Origin: Pseudomonadota bacterium | Lineage (GTDB): Bacteria; Pseudomonadota; Alphaproteobacteria; Reyranellales; Reyranellaceae | DNA: 10,431 bases | Direction of reading: 5' to 3' | Assembly (NCBI GenBank): GCA_023436825.1 | Contig: JAEZHS010000495.1 | Location: forward strand, 1 to 10,431 | Shown: positions 1 to 7,139 of the stretch, piece by piece | Layout: the number at the start of each line of letters is the position of its first letter | Position numbering within the stretch: the stretch's first letter is position 1 | Made by a program: the position numbers and the translations under genes | Notes under the pieces: model-generated | What the model was told of the DNA's origin: nothing | Seen by the model: only the letters and a program-made list of their open reading frames with translations | Databases searched by the model: none

Positions 1-1997
1 TGCAGCAGGGCGTCCTCAACGGGCTCGCCGATGCCGCGGCGAACCTGTCGACCAGCGTGCCGGTGCTGCTCGGCAAGACCGAGCGCATGGTCCACGCCAC
101 CACCCAGTCCAGCAACGCCGTGTTCGCCTTCAGCGGGGCGCGGACGGCCGTGCTCACCACGCGCGGCTTCGGCGACACGCTGACCATCATGCGCGCCACC
201 GGCCGGGTGGCGGGGCTCAGCGTCTTCGAACGCCATCACTACCGGGCCACCGCCAAGCCGCGCCTGCTGGTCGATGAACGCGACATCTTCGAGATCGCCG
301 AGCGGGTCGACGCCGAGGGCGAGGTCATCACACCGCTGGACGAGGCCGAGGTGGCCCGCGTGGCGCGGCTCCTGGTGGAGCGGGGCTACGAAGCGGTCGC
401 CGTCGCCTATCTATTTTCCCACCAGAACCCGGCGCACGAGCGGCGCACCGCGGAGATCATCCGGCGCGAGGCGCCGCAGCTCTACGTTTCGGTCTCCGCC
501 GACGTGGCGCCGGTCATGGGCGAGTACGAGCGCAGCGCGACGGCGCTGTTCAACGCCTATGTCGGGCCGGTTATCGATAGCTACCTGTCGCGCCTCGAGC
601 GGACGCTCGCCGACAACGGGCTGAAGCAGAAGCTGCTCATCGTCCAGGCGAACGGCGGGCTGGCGACCGTGGCGCAGACCGTGCCGATCTACACCATCGA
701 GTCCGGTCCCGCGGCCGGCGTCGTCGGCACGGCGCACATGGCCGAGCGGCTCGGCCATCGCAACATCATCGCCACCGACGTGGGAGGCACGACGTTCAAG
801 GTGGCGATCGTCGAGAGCGGAGCCTGGAGCTACAGCACGCAGACCGTGCTCAACCAGTACCAGCTCCGCCTGCCGATGATCGACCTCGCCTCGATCGGCG
901 CCGGCGGCGGCTCGATCGCCTGGGTCGACGGTCAGCGCCTGCGCATCGGCCCCAAGAGCGCATCGGCCGATCCGGGACCCGCCTGCTACGGGCTGGGCGG
1001 CACCGAGCCGAGCGTGACCGACGCCGACGTGGTCCTGGGCTACATCGCTCCCGATAATTTCCTCGGCGGCCGCATGAAGCTGCATCGCGACCGCGCGCTG
1101 GATGCGATCCGCACCCGCATCGCCGATCCGCTGTTCGGCGGCGACGTGATCGCCGCCGCAGCGGGCATCCGCAAGGTGGTCGACAGCCAGATGGCCGACC
1201 TGATCCGCAAGTGCACCCTGGAGCGCGGCTACGATCCGCGCGACTTCGTGATGATGGCCTATGGCGGGGCAGGGCCGGTTCATGCCGCCTCCTATGCGGC
1301 CGAAGCCGGTGCGACCAAGCTGTTGGTGCCGTATTTCGCGACCGTGCATTCGGCCTATGGCGCGGCGCTCTCGGACATCCGCTTCAGCCTGCAATTCTCC
1401 GAGCCCATCGTGCTGCCCAACGATGCGGCGCGCATCGAGAAGATCTTCAAGGACATGGAGGCCAAGGGCACGGAGGCGCTGGAGCGCGCCGACGTGCCGC
1501 CGGCCAACCGGCGCTACGACCGCTGGGTCGAAGCGCGCTATCGCCGCCAGGTCCACCAGCTGCGCATTCCCGCGCCCGCCGTCATCGACGAGGCGGCGCT
1601 GGCGCCGCTGGGCCGCGCCTTCGAGCGCGAGTACGAGCGGCTGTTCGGGCCCGGCTCGGGCATGGCCGATGCCGGGATCGAGCTCGTCAACTACGGCGTC
1701 GATGCAGTCGGCGTGGTCGACAAGGCGCCGTGGAAGGAAGCGCCGCGCAGTGGCACCGTCGCACCGTCATCGACGCGCGACGCTTATTGCCCGCTGCGGC
1801 AGGCCATGGCTCCGACGCCGATCTATGACGGGCCGAGCCTGCCGCCCGGCACGGAGATCGCGGGCCCCGCGGTCATCGAGCATCCCGGCACGACGATCGT
1901 GGTGCTGGCGGGCCAGAGCGCCAATATCGACGCCTTCCGCCACACCCACATCACCATCGCCAGCAACGACAAGGGAGGCCGCGGTGGCCGCCAGTAA
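1..1997 (+). CDS. hyuA: HyuA-like hydantoinase/oxoprolinase/carboxylase subunit, 5' partial
   Basis: This is the ATP-binding subunit of the hydantoinase A/oxoprolinase family, which phosphorylates an amide or enol(ate) oxygen in the cytoplasm together with a HyuB partner. The frame is open from position 3 to the TAA at 1995-1997, with no stop before the window edge, so the gene starts upstream. Family comparison suggests about 40-50 N-terminal residues are missing, including the first nucleotide-binding loop. The GTG at 57 lies inside the conserved N-terminal domain and is not the start. Family landmarks in order are: GKTERMVHATT-like stretch (72-104); SGPAAGVVG (702-728); phosphate-binding DVGGTTFK (777-800), where many relatives have DMGGTS; GAGGGS (897-914); ADPGPACYG (967-993); YGGAGPVHA (1260-1286). 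The 3' end overlaps the next gene by 14 nt, as expected for subunits made together. Family membership is clear. Substrate (hydantoin, 5-oxoproline, ketone) is not readable, although the partner gene leans towards a carboxylase. Confidence 0.93.
   Translation, partial: QQGVLNGLADAAANLSTSVPVLLGKTERMVHATTQSSNAVFAFSGARTAVLTTRGFGDTLTIMRATGRVAGLSVFERHHYRATAKPRLLVDERDIFEIAERVDAEGEVITPLDEAEVARVARLLVERGYEAVAVAYLFSHQNPAHERRTAEIIRREAPQLYVSVSADVAPVMGEYERSATALFNAYVGPVIDSYLSRLERTLADNGLKQKLLIVQANGGLATVAQTVPIYTIESGPAAGVVGTAHMAERLGHRNIIATDVGGTTFKVAIVESGAWSYSTQTVLNQYQLRLPMIDLASIGAGGGSIAWVDGQRLRIGPKSASADPGPACYGLGGTEPSVTDADVVLGYIAPDNFLGGRMKLHRDRALDAIRTRIADPLFGGDVIAAAAGIRKVVDSQMADLIRKCTLERGYDPRDFVMMAYGGAGPVHAASYAAEAGATKLLVPYFATVHSAYGAALSDIRFSLQFSEPIVLPNDAARIEKIFKDMEAKGTEALERADVPPANRRYDRWVEARYRRQVHQLRIPAPAVIDEAALAPLGRAFEREYERLFGPGSGMADAGIELVNYGVDAVGVVDKAPWKEAPRSGTVAPSSTRDAYCPLRQAMAPTPIYDGPSLPPGTEIAGPAVIEHPGTTIVVLAGQSANIDAFRHTHITIASNDKGGRGGRQ
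1971..1978 (+). promoter_or_regulatory. Shine-Dalgarno site fixing the GTG start of the HyuB-like gene
   Basis: AAGGGAGG lies 5 nt before the GTG at 1984, inside the end of the upstream HyuA-like gene. It matches the anti-Shine-Dalgarno core well and selects GTG 1984 as start. The same frame is open further upstream, but there it encodes only arginine/serine-rich shadow sequence. The position fits re-initiation by ribosomes finishing the upstream gene. Confidence 0.75.
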
Positions 1998-4188
1998 TTC
2001 GCGGATCGATCCGGTCACCTTCGAGGTGCTGAACCATCGCCTGCTCAGCATCACTGAGGAGATGGGCATCCAGTACATGCGGTGCTCCGGCTCCAACGTG
2101 CTGATCACCGGCAACGATGCGGCGACCGCCATCATGCAGCCGGACGGCGCGCTGGTCTCGGTCGGGCCGTACATCGTGACCCAGGGCAACGTGCTGCCGC
2201 TGATCGTCGACAGCACCAAGCGGCTCAGCGCCGACGTCGGCATCAACGACGGCGACATCTTCATCTGCAACGATCCCTATCTCGGCGCCATCCATCATCC
2301 GGACTTCGCCACCGTCGCTCCCATCTACTGGAAGGACGAGCTGATCGGCTGGATCGGCGCCTCGGGCCACCAGCTCGACACAGGCGGCATGGATCCCGGC
2401 GGCTTCTCGATCAAGGTGGTCGACGTGCACCAGGAGGGCCTGCGCATGCCGCCGGTCAAGCTGGTGGACCGCGGCACCATGCGTGAGGACGTGCTGCGCT
2501 GGATCATGAACCAGGTGCGCGACCCGCTGGTCGGCCTCGACGTGAAAGGGCAGGTGGCCGCGCTCAACACCGGCCGCCGCCGCATCATCGAGCTGATCGA
2601 GAGCTGGGGCGTCGACACGGTGAAGGCGGTCATGGCCCAGTCGATCGATCATGCCCGCGAGAAGCTCAGGAAGCGGCTAAGCGAGCTGCCCGACGGCGTG
2701 TGGCGCGACGTGCAGTACATCGACCATGACGGCCACGAGACCAAGATCTATCAGATCGTCTGCACCATGACGAAGAAGGGCGAGGCGCTGACCTTCGACT
2801 TCGAAGGCACCAGCCCCAACGCCCGCGGCCTCATCAATTCGACCTATTCGGGACTGCAGGCGGCGGTGCTGTCGGCGGTCTACATCAACCTGTGCTGGGA
2901 TATCCCGTGGAACCGCGGCGTGCGCGATTGCATCGAGCTCGTCACCAAGCCCGGCACGGTCAACAACTGCGCCTATCCGGCGCCGTGCGCCATGGCCACC
3001 ATCTCGGCGGTGATCGTCACGATCGACGCCTCGTGGCGCTGCCTGTCACAGATGTTGATGGCCGACGAGCGTTATCGTGAGCAGTCGATGGCGGTGTGGT
3101 CGGGCACGTCGATGGCGCCGATCTTTGCCGGCACCAGCCAGCACGGCTTCCCCTTCGCCGCCACCGAGATGAGCCACTTCGGCGGCGGCGGCGGCGCGCG
3201 CACCTACGACGACGGCGTCGATACGGCGGGCATCGTGTTCAACACGACGCCAAACATGCCCAACATCGAGGACCAGGAATCGGAATACCCGGTCCTCTAT
3301 CTCTTCCGCCGCCACCTGCGGGATTCCGGCGGCCCCGGCCGTTATCGCGGCGGACGCTCGGCGGAGCTCGCCTACACGGTGCACAAGGCGCCGGACAATC
3401 GGCTCGACGGGCTGTTCGCCGGCACCGGCGCGGAGATGCCCAACGCCATCGGCATCGGCGGCGGCATGCCGGGTGCGGCGATCCGCATTGCGCGCGTCCT
3501 CGGCACGGACATCGCGGCGCGCGTGCGTGACGGCGCCCCGTTGCCCGACGCGCTGGAGGGGATCCAGGGCAGACTCGAGATCTTGCCGCCCAAGCATACG
3601 CGCTCGTCGATGGATCTGGGCGACGTTTGGTACCACAGCTGGCAGGCCGGCGGCGGCTACGGCGATCCGCTGCGTCGCGACCCCGAACGCGTGGCGATGG
3701 ACGTGCGGCGCAAGGCCGTATCTGCGGCCGCCGCGGCGGATATCTATGGCGTGGTCCTGGGCAGCGATGGGGCCTGCGACGTGAAGGCCACCGAGGCGCG
3801 GCGCGCGGAGCTGCGGCAGGCCCGGCTGAAGCAGGCCGTCACGCCGGATCTCGGCGACGCCGTGATGACGTTCGCCGGATCGGGACGGCGGTCGGTCGCC
3901 GAGACGCTCACGATCGATTTCGACAAGGGCACCGTGGCCTGCGGCGACTGCGGCCACGTCCATTGCCGGCCACAGGACAATCTCCTGAAGCATCTGCGCG
4001 AGGTGAAGGCGCCGCTGCACACGGCAGGACCCGTCCGTGGCGAGGACTACGACATCGGCCGGTTTCGACTGCGCCAGCTCTGCTGCAGCAGCTGCGGCAG
4101 CCTGGTGGACGTGCAGGTGGCGCTCGACGGTGCGCCGAGGCCGTACTTCCGCATCGACGACTGGCCGGTCGCGGCCGCTGCAGAATAG
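1984..4188 (+). CDS. hyuB: HyuB-like subunit fused to an acetone-carboxylase-gamma-like zinc-ribbon domain
   Basis: Predicted 734 aa cytoplasmic catalytic subunit partnering the upstream HyuA-like ATPase. The GTG start is chosen for its strong Shine-Dalgarno site and because family similarity (RIDPVTFEVLNHRL) begins just after it. HyuB landmarks are: NDPYLGAIHHPD (residues 96-107), with histidines and aspartates typical of the metal/substrate site; GHQLDTGGMDPGG (128-140); QEGLRMPPVKL (about 151-161); and the typical end AGGGYGDPLRRD (about 555-566), followed by a helical segment to about residue 616. Usual HyuB proteins stop near here, at roughly 520-620 aa. This one continues about 118 residues, with Cys653-x2-Cys656 and Cys701-x2-Cys704 plus His658, His660, Cys661 and Cys700 nearby. 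Spacing and surrounding sequence (CGHVHC, then RQLCCSSCGSLVDV) resemble the separate zinc-binding gamma subunit of acetone/acetophenone carboxylases. I infer a natural fusion and a possible carboxylase role. A hydantoinase or oxoprolinase role is the alternative. Confidence 0.9.
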   Translation: MAASNSRIDPVTFEVLNHRLLSITEEMGIQYMRCSGSNVLITGNDAATAIMQPDGALVSVGPYIVTQGNVLPLIVDSTKRLSADVGINDGDIFICNDPYLGAIHHPDFATVAPIYWKDELIGWIGASGHQLDTGGMDPGGFSIKVVDVHQEGLRMPPVKLVDRGTMREDVLRWIMNQVRDPLVGLDVKGQVAALNTGRRRIIELIESWGVDTVKAVMAQSIDHAREKLRKRLSELPDGVWRDVQYIDHDGHETKIYQIVCTMTKKGEALTFDFEGTSPNARGLINSTYSGLQAAVLSAVYINLCWDIPWNRGVRDCIELVTKPGTVNNCAYPAPCAMATISAVIVTIDASWRCLSQMLMADERYREQSMAVWSGTSMAPIFAGTSQHGFPFAATEMSHFGGGGGARTYDDGVDTAGIVFNTTPNMPNIEDQESEYPVLYLFRRHLRDSGGPGRYRGGRSAELAYTVHKAPDNRLDGLFAGTGAEMPNAIGIGGGMPGAAIRIARVLGTDIAARVRDGAPLPDALEGIQGRLEILPPKHTRSSMDLGDVWYHSWQAGGGYGDPLRRDPERVAMDVRRKAVSAAAAADIYGVVLGSDGACDVKATEARRAELRQARLKQAVTPDLGDAVMTFAGSGRRSVAETLTIDFDKGTVACGDCGHVHCRPQDNLLKHLREVKAPLHTAGPVRGEDYDIGRFRLRQLCCSSCGSLVDVQVALDGAPRPYFRIDDWPVAAAAE
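3901..4161 (+). other. Zinc-ribbon-like C-terminal domain of the HyuB-like protein
   Basis: Domain at residues 640-725 of the HyuB-like protein. Four cysteines in two CxxC pairs (653/656 and 701/704), about 44 residues apart, form a plausible tetrahedral zinc site; His658, His660, Cys661 and Cys700 are nearby alternatives. The segment between the pairs (DNLLKHL and following) and the hydrophobic LVDVQVAL after the second pair resemble the small subunit of acetone carboxylase-type enzymes. The similarity was judged by eye. Reading is continuous, with no stop or frameshift between the HyuB core and this domain. Confidence 0.7.
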
Positions 4189-4197
4189 GGATCGACA

Positions 4198-5052
4198 ATG
4201 CTGGTACGTTTTTCCAAGGACAAGGCGTCGCGGCTTCGCACCGGGCTGGTGATCGGCGATCGTGTGCACGACATCAGCGCGCGCTACCCGACGGTGGCGC
4301 ACTTCGTTGCCGCCCATCCCGACGGCTGGGACGCCAGGACCCTCGACCTTTCCGGCACGGAGAGCCACCCGGCGGCAGGCGTCCATCTCGGCCCGCCGGT
4401 CGACGACGGCGCGTCGGTCTACCTGGTCGGGGCCAACTACAAGAAGCACGCGGAAGAGGCCGGCCTCGACGTGCCGGCCAGTCCCGTGATCTTCATGAAG
4501 CCGACGACCGCGCTGGTCGGGCCGTACGATCCGATCCAGTTGCCGTCGATCTCGTCGGAGATGGACTACGAAGGCGAGCTTGCCGTCATGATCGGCCGCG
4601 AGGCGTGCCGCGTCAGCAAGGAGGATGCGCCGCGCCACGTGGCCGGCCTCACGGTGGTCAACGACGTGACGGCGCGTGACCTGCAATGGGTGATGCTGGG
4701 CAAGAACCGCATCGTCGACTGGCTGTCGAGCAAGGCGCTGGACAAGAGCACGCCGGTCGGCCCGGGCATCGCCAGCCGTACGGCGGCCGCCGACCCGCAC
4801 AAGCTCCGGCTCACCACCGATCTCAACGGCCAGCGCATGCAGGACGGCGAGACCTCGATGATGGTGTTCTCGATCTGGCAGCTCATCGAGTTCCTGTCAG
4901 CGCGCGTGACGTTGCGGCCGGGCGACATACTGTCCACCGGCACCCCGGTCGGCGTCGGCGGCTTCCGCAAGATCTTCCTCAAGGCCGGCGACCGGCTGCG
5001 CATCGAGGTCGAGCATGTCGGCGTGCTCGACAATCCGGTGGCGAAGGACTGA
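4198..5052 (+). CDS. Fumarylacetoacetate hydrolase (FAH)-family protein
   Basis: A 284 aa cytoplasmic enzyme of the FAH superfamily, whose members hydrolyse, hydrate or decarboxylate 2-oxo or 1,3-dicarbonyl acids using Mg2+ or Mn2+. The first about 65 residues form the variable N-terminal part. The FAH core follows: NYKKHAEE (80-87), with the usual His84 and Glu87; FMKP with Lys101; the metal ligands in YEGEL (Glu125, Glu127) and Asp156 in VVNDVTARD; and the closing STGTPVGVG (246-254). All key residues are present and the length is normal. It begins 9 nt after the HyuB-like stop with a weak GGGA-type ribosome site and ends 2 nt before the next start, so it is co-translated with its neighbours. 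Next to a putative ATP-dependent carboxylase it could cleave an activated dicarbonyl product; acylpyruvase, oxaloacetate decarboxylase or ureidoglycolate lyase-like activities are alternatives. Family is certain, reaction is not. Confidence 0.92.
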   Translation: MLVRFSKDKASRLRTGLVIGDRVHDISARYPTVAHFVAAHPDGWDARTLDLSGTESHPAAGVHLGPPVDDGASVYLVGANYKKHAEEAGLDVPASPVIFMKPTTALVGPYDPIQLPSISSEMDYEGELAVMIGREACRVSKEDAPRHVAGLTVVNDVTARDLQWVMLGKNRIVDWLSSKALDKSTPVGPGIASRTAAADPHKLRLTTDLNGQRMQDGETSMMVFSIWQLIEFLSARVTLRPGDILSTGTPVGVGGFRKIFLKAGDRLRIEVEHVGVLDNPVAKD

Positions 5053-5054
5053 CG

Positions 5055-5813
5055 ATGTCCGACTTCGCCGGGAAAGTCGTCCTCGTGACTGGCGGCACGC
5101 GCGGCATCGGCCTGGAACTGGTGCGCGCCTTCGCGGCGGCCGGGGCGATCGTGGCGTTTTCCGGCAAGGCGGCGGAGACGGTGGAGGAGGGGCGACGACA
5201 GCTGGACGGTGAGCCGGGCATATCGGGCAGGCTGCATGGCTTCGTCGCCGAGCTCGCCGATCCCGCCGCGCCGCGCCGCCTGGTCGACGAGGTCGTTGCC
5301 GCCTGCGGCGGCATCGACGTGCTGGTATGCAACGCCGGGCTTGTCGGCAGCAACGATCTCTGGGCGCTGGAGCCTGAGGAATGGGACCGCATCGTCGCCG
5401 TCAACCTGCGCGCGGCCTTTTTCTGTGCCCGCGAGGCGGCCGTCTCCATGCGGGCGCGCGGCGGCGGCAGCATCGTCAACATCGCATCGGTGGCCGGCCA
5501 GATCGGCGGCGCTGCGACGGGACCGGCCTATGTGGCATCGAAGGCAGGAATGATCGGGCTGACCAAGTCGCTCGCCCGGCACTTCGCGGCGTCGCACATC
5601 CGCGTCAATTGCGTGGCCCCGGCGGACATCGAGACCGACATGACTGCGGCCTGGCCGGACGAACTGCGCCAGCGCCTGAAGGCGATGACGCCGCTGGCAC
5701 GATTCGGGCATGTCGGCGAGGTGTCGCAGGCGGTGATGTATCTGGCCGGCGAGGGGGCGTCGTTCGTCACTGGCCACACGCTCAACGTCAATGGTGGGAT
5801 CTACATGGGCTAG
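5055..5813 (+). CDS. Classical short-chain dehydrogenase/reductase (SDR)
   Basis: A 252 aa NAD(P)-dependent oxidoreductase of the classical SDR family, acting on an alcohol/carbonyl pair in the cytoplasm. The nucleotide-binding motif TGGTRGIG lies at residues 12-19, CNAG (a variant of NNAG) at 92-95, and the catalytic Ser145, Tyr159 and Lys163 have normal YxxxK spacing. The C-terminal PxDIETDM region and FVTGHTLNVNGG are typical of FabG-like SDRs. The ATG start is chosen because GAAGGA (5043-5048) sits 6 nt upstream, inside the end of the FAH-family gene, and because the Rossmann strand begins at residue 7. Only 2 nt separate it from the previous stop. Context suggests it oxidises or reduces an intermediate of the same pathway. 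FabG-like sequence alone does not point to fatty acid synthesis, and no partner fab gene is present. Cofactor choice is not clear. Confidence 0.92.
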   Translation: MSDFAGKVVLVTGGTRGIGLELVRAFAAAGAIVAFSGKAAETVEEGRRQLDGEPGISGRLHGFVAELADPAAPRRLVDEVVAACGGIDVLVCNAGLVGSNDLWALEPEEWDRIVAVNLRAAFFCAREAAVSMRARGGGSIVNIASVAGQIGGAATGPAYVASKAGMIGLTKSLARHFAASHIRVNCVAPADIETDMTAAWPDELRQRLKAMTPLARFGHVGEVSQAVMYLAGEGASFVTGHTLNVNGGIYMG

Positions 5814-5820
5814 CAGTGAG

Positions 5821-5830
5821 GAAAGGGGAG
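5821..5830 (+). promoter_or_regulatory. Shine-Dalgarno site of the solute-binding protein gene
   Basis: GAAAGGGGAG lies 5 nt before the ATG at 5836. It selects 5836 over an in-frame ATG at 5791 that lies inside the SDR gene, because only the later start yields an immediate signal peptide. The 22 nt gap shows no hairpin or promoter that I can recognise. Confidence 0.75.
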
Positions 5831-5835
5831 TCGTC

Positions 5836-7092
5836 ATGTCAGTCACGCGTCGTCGTCTAGTCTTAGCAGGGGCCATGCTGCCGTTGGTCGGGAGGCAGGC
5901 ATTCGCCGCCGAACCGGTCAAGGTCGGCGCGCTCTATCCGTTGTCCGGCCAGGTCGCGAAGTCCGGCGAGGACACGCTGAACGGCATCCGTCTCGCCGTC
6001 GACATCATCAACAAGAAGTATCCCGACCTGAAGATGCCGCTGGCGGCCGACGAGGGCCTGACCGGCTTGGGCGGCGCACCAATCGAGCTGATCGCGGCCG
6101 ATCACCAGGGCTCGCCCGAAACCGGCGCGGCCGAGGCCGAGCGGCTGATCGTGCAGCGCAAGGTGGCGGCGCTGGTCGGCGCCTTCCACAGCTCGGTGGC
6201 GGCGACGTCAAGCCAAGTCGCCGAGCGCCTGCAGACGCCGTATGTCTCGGGCGAGTCGGAAGCGACGCCTCTCACCGAGCGCGGCTATCGCTGGTTCTTC
6301 CGCACCACGCCAAGCTCGCGCACGCAGGCGCGCGACTTCTTCACCTTCCTGCGCGACATCAACAAGACGCACAACAACTCGGTCAAGTCGATCGCCGTCG
6401 TGCACGAGAGCACGCTGTGGGGCCAGGAGTTCGCCAAGTCGGTCGACGGCTATTTCGCCGAGTTCCCGGAATTCAAGAAGTCGATCGTGGTCGGCTACCA
6501 GCAGGGCACGGCCGACGTCACCAGCGAAGTGCAGAAGCTGATCGCCGCCAAGCCCGATGCGGTGTTCCATGCCTCGTACGACGCCGAGGCCATCCTGTTC
6601 GCGCGCACCTACAAGCAGTACGGCTTCAACCCGCAGGGCATCCTGGCGATCGGCGCTTCGTTCGGCTCCAATGCCTTCCGCGATGCGCTCGGGGCCGACT
6701 CCAACTACTTCTTCGTGCGCGAGCACTGGTCGCGCGACCTCGCCGACCGCAATCCGCTGGTCGGCCAGATCGCCAAGATGTATCGCGACCGTTACGGCAA
6801 GGACATGGACGGCACGCCGGCCCGCGCCTTCACGGCCATGATGGTCCTGGCCGATGCGATCAACCGTGCCAAGTCGACCGACCGCGAGAAGATCCGCGAG
6901 GCTCTCGCCGCCACCGACATCAAGGGCGACGCGCTGATCATGCCGTGGGAGGGTGTGAAGTTCGACAAGACCGGCCAGAACATCCTGACACGCGGCATCT
7001 TCGTGCAGACCCTCGACGGCACGCCGAAGATGGTCTGGCCGGCGGACTTCGCCGTGGCCAAGCTGGTCTGGCCGCGGCCGGCCTGGCGCTGA
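5836..7092 (+). CDS. Liv-type ABC transporter periplasmic substrate-binding protein
   Basis: A 418 aa exported solute-binding protein of the LivJ/LivK type (type I fold, Peripla_BP_6-like) that delivers a small molecule to the LivHM permease in the inner membrane. Residues 1-24 form a signal peptide: VTRRRLVLAGAM gives a basic, arginine-rich start and a short hydrophobic core, with a likely cut after AFA at residue 24. The RRRLVL string is Tat-like, but ordinary Sec export is also possible. No lipobox cysteine is visible. The mature protein opens with VKVGALYPLSGQVA, the standard first strand and ligand loop, then IRLAVDIIN, an IELIAADHQGSP strand, LVGAFHSS and QGTADVTSEVQKL. The usual two-lobed layout is complete. 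Family members bind branched-chain amino acids, amides, urea, aromatic acids or other small acids, so the ligand cannot be named. Its place directly after the catabolic genes suggests it recognises the pathway substrate. Confidence 0.93.
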   Translation: MSVTRRRLVLAGAMLPLVGRQAFAAEPVKVGALYPLSGQVAKSGEDTLNGIRLAVDIINKKYPDLKMPLAADEGLTGLGGAPIELIAADHQGSPETGAAEAERLIVQRKVAALVGAFHSSVAATSSQVAERLQTPYVSGESEATPLTERGYRWFFRTTPSSRTQARDFFTFLRDINKTHNNSVKSIAVVHESTLWGQEFAKSVDGYFAEFPEFKKSIVVGYQQGTADVTSEVQKLIAAKPDAVFHASYDAEAILFARTYKQYGFNPQGILAIGASFGSNAFRDALGADSNYFFVREHWSRDLADRNPLVGQIAKMYRDRYGKDMDGTPARAFTAMMVLADAINRAKSTDREKIREALAATDIKGDALIMPWEGVKFDKTGQNILTRGIFVQTLDGTPKMVWPADFAVAKLVWPRPAWR

Positions 7093-7106
7093 GAACGGAC
7101 GGAGCG

Positions 7107-7139
7107 ATGGCGAAGCGCGATCGGGGAATCCATGTCTGA
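7107..7139 (+). other. Possible 10-codon upstream ORF overlapping the livH start
   Basis: ATG GCG AAG through to TGA encodes a 10-residue peptide (MAKRDRGIHV) in the 39 nt gap after the binding protein gene. A GGAG (7101-7104) precedes it by 2 nt, which is close for a ribosome site. The TGA overlaps the region just after the livH ATG at 7132, so ribosomes finishing it could re-start on livH, whose own site (GGGGA, 7123-7127) is modest. This may be chance in GC-rich DNA. No attenuator-like run of one codon is seen. Confidence 0.2.

Noticed and set aside
57..59. GTG as the start of the HyuA-like gene
   Set aside because: The same frame is open back to the window edge and encodes family-like sequence upstream (GVLNGLADAAANLS), and the nucleotide-binding N-terminus would be missing. 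The gene is cut by the window instead.
1261..1983. Long upstream extension of the HyuB frame
   Set aside because: The translation is arginine/serine/proline-rich shadow of the HyuA gene with no family similarity. The strong ribosome site and the start of homology both point to GTG 1984.
3046..4800. 584-codon open frame on the minus strand
   Set aside because: It spans parts of two well-supported + strand genes and is rich in H, R, D and A, as expected from antisense of GC-rich codons. No motif is recognisable.
5814..5835. Possible promoter or terminator between the SDR and binding protein genes
   Set aside because: The gap is only 22 nt, mostly ribosome site, with no inverted repeat or T-run. 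The genes look co-transcribed.
4566..5921. 451-codon open frame on the minus strand
   Set aside because: It is antisense to the FAH-family and SDR genes, which both carry complete catalytic motifs. The minus-strand product shows none.
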